This document shows positions 46,961 through 59,349 of a stretch of 64,000 nt of DNA, piece after piece; position 1 is the stretch's first letter, and each line of letters begins with the position of its first letter. A program made the position numbers and the translations under genes. The stretch lies in assembly GCA_023213395.1 (NCBI GenBank), contig CM041465.1, positions 212,605,741-212,669,740 on the forward strand, written 5' to 3'. The DNA comes from Cycas panzhihuaensis. Its lineage: Eukaryota > Cycadophyta. The notes beneath the pieces are model-generated. The model was not told where the DNA came from. It saw only the letters and a program-made list of their open reading frames with translations, and made no database searches.

Positions 46961-47157
46961 AAGTAAACACAGACAAGCACAAGGAACAGACACAGGAACA
47001 GAAACAGTTATGCTAACACGATGATAGCTACATGAAACAGTGAATGTCACGGAGGTGTGGATGACGTGGAACTTGTACAGAGATGGATTGATAGTTTACA
47101 CGATGCGCAGACCAACGTTTGTTGAGTAACAATTGGCAAGAGTACAAGGATCGATTT

Positions 47158-47169
47158 ACTCTGATACCA
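47158..47169 (-). promoter_or_regulatory. Gypsy-G primer binding site
   Basis: The element strand reads tggtatcagagt, 11 of 12 to tRNA-iMet, two bases from the LTR. Confidence 0.9.
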
Positions 47170-47171
47170 CT

Positions 47172-47400
47172 TGTTATAAAACTAATCGTAATTGGAGAAT
47201 AATAGCCAAATGCGTGAGAGTACTGAGAACAGGTGAAATCAATAAAACATATATCTTTGATTGATAAAATATTTGATGATCCTATTACATTTGGGTCCTG
47301 ATTTTATATACATATCAGACCCTCTTTCACGGAAGGATGTGCTCGTTCAATAGCACCCTTTGAATTAATTACTCCTATGGTTTTAAAGAAGTTTATAACA
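47172..47400 (-). repeat. Gypsy-G 5' LTR
   Basis: It is 229 bp with intact tgttataaa and tttataaca ends. It is followed by the tttcc duplication. Confidence 0.93.
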
Positions 47401-49257
47401 TTTCCCTTAGTTTCTTGGTATATACAATTATTCTAACATGATTGTAGGCTATCTCTAACTTGTATCAATCCTATATTACTGGTATTTAGCCCAAATTATA
47501 GTGTCACATGCTTAGAGTTTTATTTTTTAAACAAAAATAAAGGAAATGGCTCCATTTCACATCGTTTCAACCTTAAGTTAAGCCAAATCTACTTGTTGGA
47601 GCTTCATCTTCATCTTTGGTGGTGTGTTGGCCTTGTTCTTAATTAGTGTAGGTTTGTTCAAAATTATTTTATGCTTATTTCAGCTCAAATCTGGCCTATT
47701 TTACTCCCAGAACCCCCCCAAAGTTTGTAGTCTATTCTTGCTTATTTTGGCCCCTTTTGAAGTCAAACCTAAGTCTATTCTATGTCTCTAGACCTTGTGT
47801 TCCCCCCATGAGTGATCCCAGAGAAATTCATATTTAAAATCATTAATATTTACCTCTTATTTCCTTTGCATGGGTTTCCTAATGCTGTACAGGTCTATGC
47901 AACCTCTATCATTGCTAAAACTTTAAAAAATTTTATATTTTCACTTTATCTTTTTATAAAGCTTTATTAAATCAACCTCAATTTAATTCTTTCTTAAGTT
48001 CTAGCCCATTAGCCCCTTAGATTTGGTCACATTCACTCTTATATGACCATACTTATCATTTAAAGGGTAGATTTCAAATCTCTTTATGTTATTTCGTATA
48101 AATTTTGCAAGAATAAAAAGATTACTTCATATTCGATAAATTTTCAAGTCCACTAGCCCCTGCATTAGCAAGTGGTATTATGCAATCATCTGACAATTAG
48201 GGGCTACTTTCTAAAGGGGCTTAAGCCCATCCTTCTCAAGTTTTTTACATAAAGGGGTACTTGTTACTATTTTTGTAATATCTTTGCAACTAGATGTTTA
48301 TTTCTAGAAAAGTCTAAACCAATAGAAGAGGACTAAGAGAGCTATAGTTTAGAATCTGTTTGAACCCAATTTAAGCCAAGTTATAGGCTGCTAAAGTTAA
48401 CCTTAGTATTTGAGCTTCCTTAAGACTTTTTCTCATTATTTAAAGGACAAATTCTATTTTTCAAAAGTTCTTTTACTGTCTTATGTTGTTGTTAATTATT
48501 AGTCAGTTATCTTGATCTATTTTCTAGGCTAACAAAGTACTTGTAGTTGGTTTTTTATAGTTTTCATTCTTGAAAGATTGAAATGGCTCTTCTTTATGCA
48601 ATCCCACTTAAAGAGAATTCTAAACCTCTTATTATCCTTTAATTTCTTTTATTTTTATCTTATTTTTTAGTTTTATTGTTAAGAATGAACCCTTATTTAT
48701 AATAGCTCACATTAAAAAAATAATATTATTATATTAACTAAGATAAATCTCAAATTAACCACATCTATACTAGCCTTGCAAGGGAAATAATTAGGACCTC
48801 CTAAGTTACCACTCTACATATGCCATTAGGCTTTCTCTAATTTGTTGAAGAAACCATTAGCTATTAAGTGTATTAAATAGCAGGCTAAGGTGACAAACTT
48901 TCCATTAGAGATTGGAGACCAAGCTAGACTCAAAGGGGGTGAGTGCCTTGGTTGGTTAATTTCCCACCATTAGATCTATCATTAGGCATAAGTCTAGTGT
49001 AGGTGAAGACATAAATCAAAGGGGTCTTTAACCTTTATTATAGTCCACTTACTAAGGTATATAGAGCCTTGAGCTCATATACTAATATATAGGGTCCCTT
49101 GTTTATCACTTATGGGTAAACACCACTAGATAAGATAATAACTAAAAACCTCCTTGAAGACCTTTTAAACTTAAAATTCTAGATTAGTAGCCCCTTAGGT
49201 AGATTAATACATAAGCACATAAACTTTAAAGACAAAAAAAAAAAAAAACTTATAAAA
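47401..49257 (+). other. Copia-F leader
   Basis: Together with 40644-40743 this makes a leader of about 1.95 kb without recognisable coding sequence. Confidence 0.65.
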
Positions 49258-50689
49258 ATGGTATCACAAATACTATTATCTAACAACATAAAACTTAAAG
49301 GCATCAATAACTTCATCCCTTAAAAAATAAAGTACAAAATCTACTTATCATGAATGACTTTTGGGCCTATGTCAATGGAGACATACCTCTTCCCAAACCT
49401 ACAATAGATCCCAATGCCTCTACTATAGTCATTCCTCCTAATCCTATTGCCTTAGCTAACTTTAAACCTAATTATAACATTTCTTTATACTTCTTCCACT
49501 TTGTGGTAGAAGACTAAGTAGACTAAAACATTGATACAACCTAAACCTCTTATGAAGCATGGACTATTCTTTGTGATCTTTATGAGAGGAAGATAAATCT
49601 AGGTCCTTAGCCCTTAAAGCTTTCTTATTTGCCATCCCTTTTATATGCACTATTATAGTCCATTTAATTGAAGTGGAAACTATTAGGAACCGATTAATAA
49701 TCCTAGGTAAACCACCTTTAGACCATGATCTAATATCTAACATCCTGAATATTTTACCTATAAAATATAATAGCTTTGTCTCAAAACTCCATGATAGCTA
49801 TTCAAAAATAGACTTCATCACCTTTGAGAGGCTCCTATCATGAGAAGAGAACATTTTTAATTGACTTAGGATTACACTTACTTTTGAATCAGTCTCTGCC
49901 TTTATAACTCATAATTCATAAAAAGGTAAGACTATACAAAGGCAAGCTCAATAAACCGATCATCTCTAAAACCTTTCTCAATAATTAGTCTCTTTCAACA
50001 TCTCTTAAGAACTAAATTAGTAGAAACAACATTAAGTTGGCTCCTCCTCTAATCCAAGTTAGCAACCTTAATAGTCCTAGCAATAACCAAAGTCTCAAAT
50101 ATAAAAGAATTAGTAGAGTAGACTGAATGTCATCTACCTTTATTATAGAAAAGCTAGCCACCTTATTATTGAATGCATGAGACATTAAGTTGATTTAAAA
50201 ATCTTACAAAATTAAGGGAGCTAATCTTATGGGCCTAGCTTCCAACAAGATACCCTATATTATCCATAAGTAGTCTCATTTTATCAATAAGAAGCAACCA
50301 ATTATCATCAAGGTGGACTAAGCTACTAATAACAAAGAAAAAGTTATTAATACAGAGGACCATGCCCTCCTCAAGGAGCCCCTTATCCACAATAAGGAGG
50401 CCCTATTCTATAATAATGATCCCTCTATTTCCAACAAGGTGGCCCTATTTCACAGTAACGAGGCCCTTTCTATTCACAAAGAGGGCCCTCATTTCAACCA
50501 CCAATCCAATTCTATCAATAGAATTAGAATCCAAGTCCTACTCAGAGCTAAAGACCATAGAATAGGTAGTAATTCCATGATAAGAATCAAAGGAACTAGT
50601 ACAACATTTAACAACAAGGAGATAATATAGTAGACAACTAGGATTCCTCCTCCTAAAACCTATTCTTTATAGCATTATCTTCTTAGCTT
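49258..50689 (+). pseudogene. Copia-F gag relic
   Basis: The start Met at 49258-49260 opens MVSQILLSNNIKLKGINNF, the expected copia gag N-terminus, with a stop in place of the conserved Trp soon after. The capsid region is stop-rich. The zinc knuckle at about 50139-50180 reads YLYYRKASHLIIEC: the His and last Cys are kept while the first two Cys are both Tyr. Short Leu/Pro-rich repeats near 50362-50565 (phrases such as aaggaggcccta and aaggtggcccta) form an irregular linker before protease. Confidence 0.75.
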
Positions 50690-51037
50690 AAGGATAACTC
50701 ATGGCTCCTTGACTTAGGTATAACTCACCACATGACTAGTTTAGAAAAGATGTTGGAAGAGACCTACCTATTAAGCACCATTATATTCGATGATAACTTG
50801 ACATATGATATGACCAAAATTAGTTTAGCTATAATAGCATTAAAAGATTCTAACATTAGGCACCATATCAATAATGTGTTCCTTGTCCCATGAATGAAAA
50901 TGAACCTACTCTCCATTAGTCAAACAAACAAGTAGAACCTAGATGTCCTCTTTAGTTAGAGTATTTTTACCATCATAGAACATGAAACTAGAAAACTTAT
51001 AGCTATAGGACATAAAGATAGTGGTTTATATAGGCTA
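50690..51037 (+). pseudogene. Copia-F protease, cut by E2
   Basis: The active site reads WLLDLGITHHMTS at about 50700-50740, the copia WxxDSGAT-HMT block with Ser replaced by Leu. The frame goes on to a GHKDSGLYRL segment, the start of GAG-pre-integrase, where E2 is inserted at 51038. Confidence 0.83.
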
Positions 51038-51358
51038 TGTTAGAATATGTGTCCATACCAACTAATGTAAATGGGACCTATTTATGCACCTAATTATATG
51101 GAGGAATATTCTCAAGTATAGTGAGTCAACAATATAAATTGTAATTATATTTGGTACTTTAGATCTATAAATATAGATCAAAGTCTAACTTTGTAACACC
51201 ATCATTTTTTTCATAATATGATTATTATTATTTGTGAGTTTTCAGTCGTAAGGGTTTCCCACAGTAATTTGATATCTCATGTGATCTGCTTATGCTTGAT
51301 ATCTGCCTAATGTAAAAGATCCTGTCGACCTTATTTACTTCAGTTGTGTTTTTCAACA
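51038..51358 (+). repeat. E2 5' LTR
   Basis: It starts tgttagaatatg and ends tttttcaaca, collinear with the E1 LTR. Confidence 0.93.
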
Positions 51359-51370
51359 TGGTATCATAGC
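51359..51370 (+). promoter_or_regulatory. E2 primer binding site
   Basis: tggtatcatagc is 11 of 12 to tRNA-iMet and abuts the LTR. Confidence 0.9.
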
Positions 51371-52885
51371 ATGTAGGTCATGCACAAGTAGATGAACATT
51401 GTTGAAGTCCCAATCAATAGTGCCAGGTCATGTTGGCTTGCCCTTAGTGGATTGCCATACCTGATGACCTTGTAGAACAGCCACGGTGGTGTAGGTGATC
51501 ATTGGAGGATCCTGAGAGCTTTTTATTCTTGCCTAATTATATTTAATCAATATCATCCTAATGTGTTTAATAATAAAGATTAACATGGAGTTTTAATAAT
51601 CATGTAGTGATTATATCAAAGCCTATATTGATTATCTTACTTCCACTCGTGATGTTATATATACTACTACTGTGAGTTAATATTGTCACCCATATGATAT
51701 ATTATTCCTGTCTGTCTCTATTCATCTCAGTGAAGTTGCATGAAGATTAATCACTATTCACCCATATGTGTGCAACTGAATTTATCTATTTAAATGTATA
51801 GCCTACATGTTATTCATTTAGTCACCTGCCATTATGGAATATACTCTATTCATTATATGATACATAGTTTAGCCGTGGAATATACTCCATTCACTATTAC
51901 TCAAGTAATGATAACATTGAGTTTGCCCTGGATGAGATTATTTAGTTATTAATTAACAACTGTTGATTGTGTATTTTGTGATTAGATCATTATTGTCACT
52001 GGCTGTTAAAACATATTTGTATATTGTTGTTACCTATGTGATTCATTCTCACTGTTGATATTTATTAGTAGTCACCCTAAATATGTTACAGGTTACACTG
52101 TGATATTTCATTTTTTTGATATATATATTTAAGTCACTACCATATATATTAATACGTGTTTTGATATTTCATTTAAAAGTTTGCTTGTTAATATATATTT
52201 TGTAGCCATATATATCTTGTTGCCCTATTATCACTTTATCATCGTGATATTTTCATCAATATTTTTTATCACCAACTTTGATATTTAATATTTGATATTT
52301 GATATTTGATCAAAGTTAACTTCATTAAAGTTTGATCACCATATATTATTCTTTTGCAAAGTCTCTTTTTTATGATATTTCACCATTTTTAAAAATTACC
52401 TTTCTATTAATATAAGGCACGATGAATAAAGTCGGCACATCTATATTTAGCCTTGAAATGTCCTTTTGTAATGGTTCATTTCAGTGGTTGTGTATACAAG
52501 TACCTTTCTTTATATATTACTCGCTATTCAATAAAGGATCTTTAAGTACTTTTTGGTGATTTACATTATAAAGTGAATATGAGAAGATGTTATGATGTGA
52601 TGATGAGGTGGTATCATTTTTTGCTCTTCTAACATGCATTTGCATGAGAAAGCTAGTGCTCCTTAGAGTGTGTCTTACATGAGGGAGGTTTATGGGAAAA
52701 CATGGCAACTGTTTGAGGTTCTCTTGCATGTGTTATACATGGTAGAGTAAGTTGGATGATGATGGAAATTTGAGGTGAAGAGAGTACATTAAGCATGCTT
52801 TAGTTATGGGAGAGAGCATGCATCATGAGGTGTATTGATTTTCTTTGCATGCGGTTTACATAAAAGGGCTTATGGGCAAAGAAGG
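51371..52885 (+). other. E2 internal 5' edge and central block
   Basis: 51371 to about 51535 aligns with E1. The remaining 1.35 kb is AT-rich, with many gatatt and atatat phrases and scattered gtcacc motifs, and does not align with the central block of E1. No gene was recognised. Confidence 0.6.
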
Positions 52886-54637
52886 GTGAGATGAAGTGCT
52901 TGTTGCATGTGACATTACATGATAAGCTAATTGGGCATATTTTAGGGCATGATTAGGAAAGTTTGATGGGTAGTTTTTAAGGGTGAGAGAAGGGCAAGAT
53001 TTGGCAAGGTTTAGGGCCATAATGGGCAAGAGATAGGGCAAAGAAGAGCAGTGATACCTTAACTACAAGTTAATGCAAACTCTATTACTGTTTGAGTGTG
53101 GCATAGATCATTGCACAAAGTTTGTGTTTATGTGGTTGATTCAGTGATATGAGTGTATTTTATTGAGTTACATTCAATTTCTATTGCATTAGATGTATAT
53201 GAGGTGATGAAGTTTAGGATTTGCTTGTATGAGTGATTGGTAATTGATGATGGACCATTGTACTTTACTAGTTGGACTAATGATAGCATGAGGTTTGTGG
53301 CCTAATTAATGTTGGTTCAACATAGGTGCATATTTGAAAAAGTCTAATGTGGAATTGAGTCAATTTGTTTGATAAAATTTAAGTGTGAATGGAAAGGTTT
53401 AAGATAAGATGCCTTAAAATTAGTTATGCCTTTGTCATGGTATATATATAGTTGGCCTATAAGGTTGCATTATAGGTGGGTATCATGATTTAGATGGTGA
53501 GGTTTGGTGCATGTTGTGGTTTGCCTCCCATGTTTTGATGGTAGAAGCTATAACATACAGGTATGGGTACCCCTTATTGTAAATGTTAGTGGTATATTTT
53601 CCCCTCTTGTTATGTGTTTGGACCAAGTTAAAAGCCTTCTATTCATTTCTTTTGGTGCATTAGAGTGCATACATCTTAGATGAAGATTACAGTAGCAAAA
53701 TTATAAGAGTTTGTTATTTAGCTTACAAACAGTATGATCTAAAAAGGAGATGCACTATGATTAATTTAGATGTTGAGTTAATAAGTTGTTGATGTATCAT
53801 ATTGAGTGTTATTTGGATATAGGTTTTATCCTTCATTGCTTCACTTTTTTGAATTATTATTCAGTAGGTGTGGAGGTTTATTTGCCTAACATTATGCTTG
53901 ATATGGAAGTAGGACTTAGTGATAGATTAATGATGAGGAGCTATTATATGAGTAGACATGGATTGCAACCCCATGTTCCATTAACAGTTGAAGACCTATA
54001 GGATGATGGAAGATCATAGATCAGTATGCTAGTCAAAGCTTGAGATAGATACCAACATTCTAGTGAGTATAGATTCACAATGGAGAGTTATATTTAAGCA
54101 AGAACCTAGTCAGTTTGCAAGTTTGAAGACTTGTTGCATAAGTGATCTCTAGCAAGAAGAAGGATTAAGGTATGATGAGACATTTACACTAGTCTCTATG
54201 TTTTTACTCTATTTGATCCTTACTTTAGCAGCTTCAAATAGTTGGGTATCATATGGTATCAACATTCCTTAATGAAGACTTGAAGAGGTGATTCACATGG
54301 CTCAAGTGGTTCAACCTCTTAGTTTAGTTAAAGGAATATGGTTGAGTTGAATGGACAAAGTATTAGGTACAGAGAGAGTTGTATGGTTGCAAGTCTATTG
54401 GAGTATTTCCAAAGAATTAAGAATATACGAGGCATAATACCATTACATCTGAGTGAATATCAGATTAAGGAAGATATAGGTTGAAGATTATCCAAGTTGA
54501 GATCAATTTGTAGACGTATTCACCAAGCTCAAACTGAAGATTGCTACATCAATGTTCATGCATATTAGGTTGGATAAGGTTATCTTTGAGAGGGGATCTA
54601 TTCCCAAGGATAATCCTTATTAACCCACATTTACATT
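52886..54637 (+). other. E2 conserved 3' half with Copia RNase H remnant
   Basis: It aligns with E1 13865-15519. An open 71-codon stretch at 53786-54001 keeps frame with the stop-broken E1 counterpart. Near its end, 54501-54527 encodes DQFVDVFTK, the hallmark end of copia RNase H (EDQLADxFTK), in frame with following codons up to the polypurine tract. This indicates that the family derives from a copia element by loss of nearly all coding sequence. Confidence 0.78.
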
Positions 54638-54646
54638 AAGAGGGAA
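54638..54646 (+). promoter_or_regulatory. E2 polypurine tract
   Basis: aagagggaa lies directly 5' of the right LTR. Confidence 0.85.
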
Positions 54647-54965
54647 TGTTAGAATATGTATCCATACCAACTAATGTAAATGGGGCCTATTTATGTGCTT
54701 AATTATATAGAGGGATATTCTCAAGTGTAGTGAGTCGATGGATGTAAATTATAATTATATTTGACACTTTAGATATACAAATATAGATCAAAGTCCAACT
54801 TTTTAACATCATCATTTTATCATAATGTGATTATTATTATGTGGGTTTTCACCTGTAAGGGTTTCCCACAGCAATCTAGTATCCTATGTGATCTATTTTT
54901 GCTTGATATTTGCCTGATGTAAAATATCATGTTGACCTTGTTTCCTTCAGTTATGTTTTTCAACA
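54647..54965 (+). repeat. E2 3' LTR
   Basis: It is 319 bp, followed by the ggcta duplication. Confidence 0.93.
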
Positions 54966-56420
54966 GGCTAGATGATGTCCCTTTTACCATTACTCAACTA
55001 AAGGAATCTTACTCAATGGCCCAAAGTACTCAACTGAATAAAGGGAAAAAATATAATGGTTGAAGAATCCCCTTGTATCGAGGAACTAGGAGAATACTTT
55101 CATTTAGAGGAAAAGGTCACTTCAAACTACTTCAAAGACCAATTATGGCATCAATTCCTAGGTTAATATACAAAGCTTGAACCTAATATCTAAGCTTCAA
55201 ATGGTTTATGCTTTACCCAAAATTAAGAGATATAGTAGCATCTGTGAGGAATGCCTAAAGGAAAAGTAATAGAGAGAAAAATTCCCTTCTAAGAATGTAT
55301 GGAGAGCCTCAACACCATTGGAGTTGGTCCACTCATATGTCTATTGGCCCATGTCAGTCTAATTACTCAATGGAAGCCTATATTTCATGACATTCATATA
55401 TGACTTCTCAAGGAAAGTGTAGGTCTATTTCCTAAGAAATAAGTACCAAGCCTTAAGATAAATTCAAAGAGTTCAAAGATGTAGATGAAAATGAGAGTGG
55501 TACGGTAATTAAGACCCTTAGATTTGATAATAATGGAAAATATATCTTTAATCAATTCAATAGCTTTTGTAAGGAACATGGCATCCAATGCCAATTTTTA
55601 ACACCTCATACACCACAACAAAATAGTGTGGCTAAAAGGATGAACTAGACATTGGTGAATAAAGAAAAACCCATGCTTAGTACCACCAAACTTGCCACTA
55701 GATTTTGGGTTGATGTAATATCAATTATTATATACCTAACCAATATAAATCCTACTATTATGGTTAGGAACATCACTCTTAAGGAAGCTTGGTTAGGACT
55801 AAAACCAATTGTTACACACTTGAAGACATTTGGATGTACAACATATAAACTCGTCCCAAAGGAGAACAGAAAGAAGCTTGATGATAAGAGCCTAAAATGT
55901 GTCTTCCTTGGCTATGTGCCTAATTGCAAAGCCTATAAAGTATTTGACATTGTTAGGAACCAAACCTACACAACCCAAGTTGTAATATTTGTAGAAGATA
56001 CATAAGACCTGAATTCATCCCAAACTTAGTTTGTAGCAGTAGATGAAGTTGGTACATCTCAAGTGCCTCCTAGATAAATTTTAGAGCCACCAATACTAGC
56101 CTCCTCCTATACACTAGGTTCTTCATCAATTCTTATAGCCTCCACTTCTATAACATAAGCAAGCATAGACTTGCCACCTATTTCAATTGATAACCTTTAG
56201 GTAGAAGCTACTAGCATTTAACCACCTCCTAAGTGGGTTCAGTAGTTATTAAAGGATGCTCCTCCTCCTCCCAAAGCTACCAAAAGACCTTCAAAGATGA
56301 GACACTCCATAAATTTTGACTTAATGGCACATGTCCTTGAAACCCTTAAGCCCTTTACATTTGAGGAGGTAGTCAAAGACCAAATATATAAAGCAATTAT
56401 AGATGAAGAGATGAACTCCA
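54966..56420 (+). pseudogene. Copia-F integrase relic
   Basis: After the E2 duplication, GAG-pre-integrase resumes (LDDVPFTITQ...). The core shows a FDNNGKYIFNQFNSFCKEHG block at about 55520-55580, then TPHTPQQNSVAKRMN. In this last block the catalytic Glu of QNGVAER is Lys, with aaa at 55634-55636, a single G-to-A transition. An open stretch at 55652-56005 holds the region after the core (RFWVDVISIIIYLTNI, FGCTTYKLVPKE, KCVFLGYVPN). The linker to RT is Pro/Ser-rich with many stops. Confidence 0.86.
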
Positions 56421-57300
56421 TTATCAAAAATAACACTTAGGAGCTAACAAAATTACCACCTAGGAAAAAGGCAGTTGATTATAGATGGCTATACAAAATA
56501 AAATTCCATGTAGATGGAACTATCAAGTGTTAAAAAACTTATCTTATAGCAAAAGATTTTGAATAATAAGAGGGAATTGACTATGATAAGACCTTTACAT
56601 CAGTGGATAACATGACCACATTCCATTTGGTAATGTCACTTACAACCTAATTCAACTGGTTGGTCTACTAAATGGATGTAAAGAGTGTTTTTCTCAATGG
56701 AGAGCTCAAAGAAAAAGTTTTTTTAAAGCAACAACCTCACTATGTTGTTCTAGGCTAAGAACACTTAGTTTGCAAGCTCAAGAAATCTCTATATAGACTA
56801 AAGCAGGTACTATATGCTCGATATATAAAGATTAATGCTTTCCTTATTTAGCATAGATTTAATTATTCACCCTCTGACCTTAAATTATATATTTGGATTA
56901 GAGATAACTTAATCATAACCATTATTCTTTATGTGGATGATCTTATAATTATAGGCAATGACACTAGTATAGCTTGAATTTAATTAGAATTGAAAAGTAA
57001 CTTTAAGATAACAGATCTTAGGTTGCTTCATTACTTCCTTAGAATTAAAGTTTAGCAAGAACCATACCATTTTTCTATCTCAAATAAAATATACCGATGT
57101 GCTTTAACAAAGATTTAGGATAATAGATTGTAAGCGAATGCTAATTCCTATGGAAATAAGAACTAAACTAAACTTAAATGAGCAAGGAGAGCCATTTGAT
57201 CCCACTTTATACCAGTAGTTAGTTGAAAGCCTTATTTATCTCACACACACTCAACTAAACATAATATATGTAGTTAGGATCTACTCTAGGTATATGTCAT
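56421..57300 (+). pseudogene. Copia-F reverse transcriptase relic
   Basis: Blocks in order: VDYRWLYKIKFHVDGTIK, a decayed KARLVAKG block, EGIDYDKTF, MDVKSVFLNGELKE, CKLKKSLYRLKQ, and an intact YVDD at 56930-56941 followed by LIIIGND. Stops interrupt between most blocks. The order is exactly that of copia RT; the catalytic box is unchanged although the gene is dead. Confidence 0.87.
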
Positions 57301-57878
57301 AGCCCAAAGCATCCCATTGGAAAGCCACAACTAGGATTCTTAAATACATTTATGGCATATATTAGTTTGGTCTTGAATACCGCCAAACTAACTCTCCCAT
57401 CCTAAAGGGACACATAGATGTTGATTGGGTAAGTTTCTATGACACTTGCCATTCAACTTCAGGATACTACTTTGACTTGAACTTAGCTATAATCTCTTGG
57501 ACCTATAAGAAGCATCCAAATGTTGCCCTTTCCTCCACTGAAGTAGAATACAAAGTAGTTATCCATGCCACAACATAGTTGATTTGGATCAAAAGGATTC
57601 TTGTTGAGCTTGGACTTTAACAATTTACACCCACTACTCTCTATTATGATAATCAAAGTGTATTAAAGATGACAAAGAATCCTATTTTCCATACCAAAAC
57701 TAAGCACATTGAGATCCATCATCATTTCATCTGTGAGTATGTTTAAAATGGAGAAGTTAATCTCATTTACTAACTAGTTAAGGACTAGGTTATAAACATC
57801 TCTACCAAAGCACTTTGTAAACTAAAGTTTGAGTAGTTTTGACATGACCTCAACATAAGAAGAAATGAAGCTTCCATT
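57301..57878 (+). pseudogene. Copia-F RNase H relic
   Basis: Plus-strand blocks are STSGYYFDLNLAIISWTYKK, LSSTEVEYKV, LYYDNQSVLKMTKNPIFH and KHIEIHHHFI, with a late STKALCKLKFE segment before the purine tract. Scattered stops are present. Confidence 0.86.
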
Positions 57879-57887
57879 AAGGGAGGG
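57879..57887 (+). promoter_or_regulatory. Copia-F polypurine tract
   Basis: aagggaggg lies directly 5' of the right LTR. Confidence 0.87.
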
Positions 57888-58278
57888 TGTTAAAACATTA
57901 TAATGGCACCCTCATTTCTATGTAATATATGTTCATTATGTGTATAATATATACTTTAGGCAATCATTATTATAAATTTAATCATATTTTACAATCATGT
58001 TAGATCTGTTGTATGTGCTGTTAAGTCATCCAATGATATTCTTGTAAATCTTGGTGGGTTGCTTATAAATTAAGCCCTACATTATTCATTTGTATATTGA
58101 TTTTAAGTTTATGCAAAAGCTTTTCTAGTTTGGAGCCTTCTGTGGTGACCGATTTGCCTGTGAACTTTCATACATCTTTGTTCTACATTTAGTTGAATAT
58201 TTACTACATTATTTTAATAGTTTAGCCTTGTTTTATGATAGATGCATATAGATTTTAGATTTTGGATGAGCTTTAATA
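57888..58278 (+). repeat. Copia-F 3' LTR
   Basis: It is 391 bp. It ends ctttaata where the left copy has ctttaaca, so the terminal CA is mutated. Confidence 0.92.
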
Positions 58279-59349
58279 CTTAGATGCATATATGCATAAG
58301 ATTAATGATAGAATAGACATGGATGCCTTTTCATTTATAACTAGATAGAGAAGGAGAAAAAAGGTAATTAGAGAATTGTGTATAGGGTGCTTGAAGAATA
58401 TTGACATACATATTATTCAAAAGGAAATGGATACTCATTAAATAACCCCCAAAGTGAAAGTAACCTTTTATAATAAAGAAATTATTCACTTCTACATAAT
58501 TGTGTTAAATTTAATCCTTGAAAAGATAACTAAATAACAATAGAGATAATAATTATACTAATTGATAACTTATAAACAAAATTTGTAGGCTCTATAACTA
58601 CTTGGAGATTAGTTTCTCCATGTGTACATATAATCTAAAGTCTTGGTTTTTATTTACAAATGGTGGAATATCTTAGTAGATGACCAAATTCTATTTATTC
58701 ATGTGGATACCATCATATTTCCTTGACTTGAGATATTATAAATAACCTTGGATATGGATTAACATTTATGTCAATAAAAGAGTCACTAATAACATACAAA
58801 AACTATGACCAGACAATCCCAAAAAGAATAAACCAAGGTTAGTAATACTTTATGTGTAACAAGTTACAACTTAAAATTTTAAAAAAAATAATATATTAAT
58901 GGTTTGATTAAATAAGCTTGAAGGATTCTCAAATTATTAGGGTATGAAGAAACTCATGGTAATTGTAAAGAAACTATTGAAGAAGCATTTTCTTCCTTGA
59001 GTCTTGAGGAACCAATAAATATTGAAGCACTATTAAGGATTGGCATACAAAGTAGAGGCCACTTTATTAAGGAGACCTATGAAAGAGAGAATACCAAGGC
59101 AAAGATTTTACTAAGAGATCTATTTGACAATTTTTTTTGGAAAGGTAGTTTTAGTTGAAGTGATACTATGAAGAAAATGGAAGACAAAGATTCCAAGAAA
59201 TCACATGTGCAATAAGGGTTGATGGATAAAATTTATGAAGGAAATAAAATCATGGAGAATAAGGTAGAATATGAAAGAGATAATCAAAACTTCAATACAT
59301 CATTGTTGCATAGTAGCATAAACATAATAGCTTGTATATTCAATCCATG
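58279..59349. other. unassigned AT-rich sequence
   Basis: I see no LTR pair, domain or RNA gene. Plus-strand stretches near 58960-59110 translate to short Glu/Lys-rich peptides without a family signature. Confidence 0.45.

Larger units (their letters stand above)
51038..54965 (+). mobile_element. E2: non-autonomous LTR retrotransposon, second copy of the E1 family, 3928 bp
   Basis: LTRs at 51038-51358 (321 bp) and 54647-54965 (319 bp) show about 11% mismatch, and a perfect ggcta duplication lies at 51033-51037 and 54966-54970. The primer site tggtatcatagc follows the left LTR and aagagggaa precedes the right one. The interior lacks gag-pol. LTR, 5' internal edge and 3' half are homologous to E1, but the central block differs. 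The host is Copia-F, between protease and integrase. Confidence 0.93.

Noticed and set aside
46407-47050. Two long minus-strand open frames of 191 and 135 codons
   Set aside because: They overlap in different frames, lie in the Gypsy-G leader over a purine-rich minisatellite tract, and have low-complexity Leu/Ser/Cys/Val composition. They are most likely stop-free by base composition.
55652-56005. 117-codon frame as an independent gene
   Set aside because: It is the segment after the Copia-F integrase core, in the correct position and strand, not a host gene.
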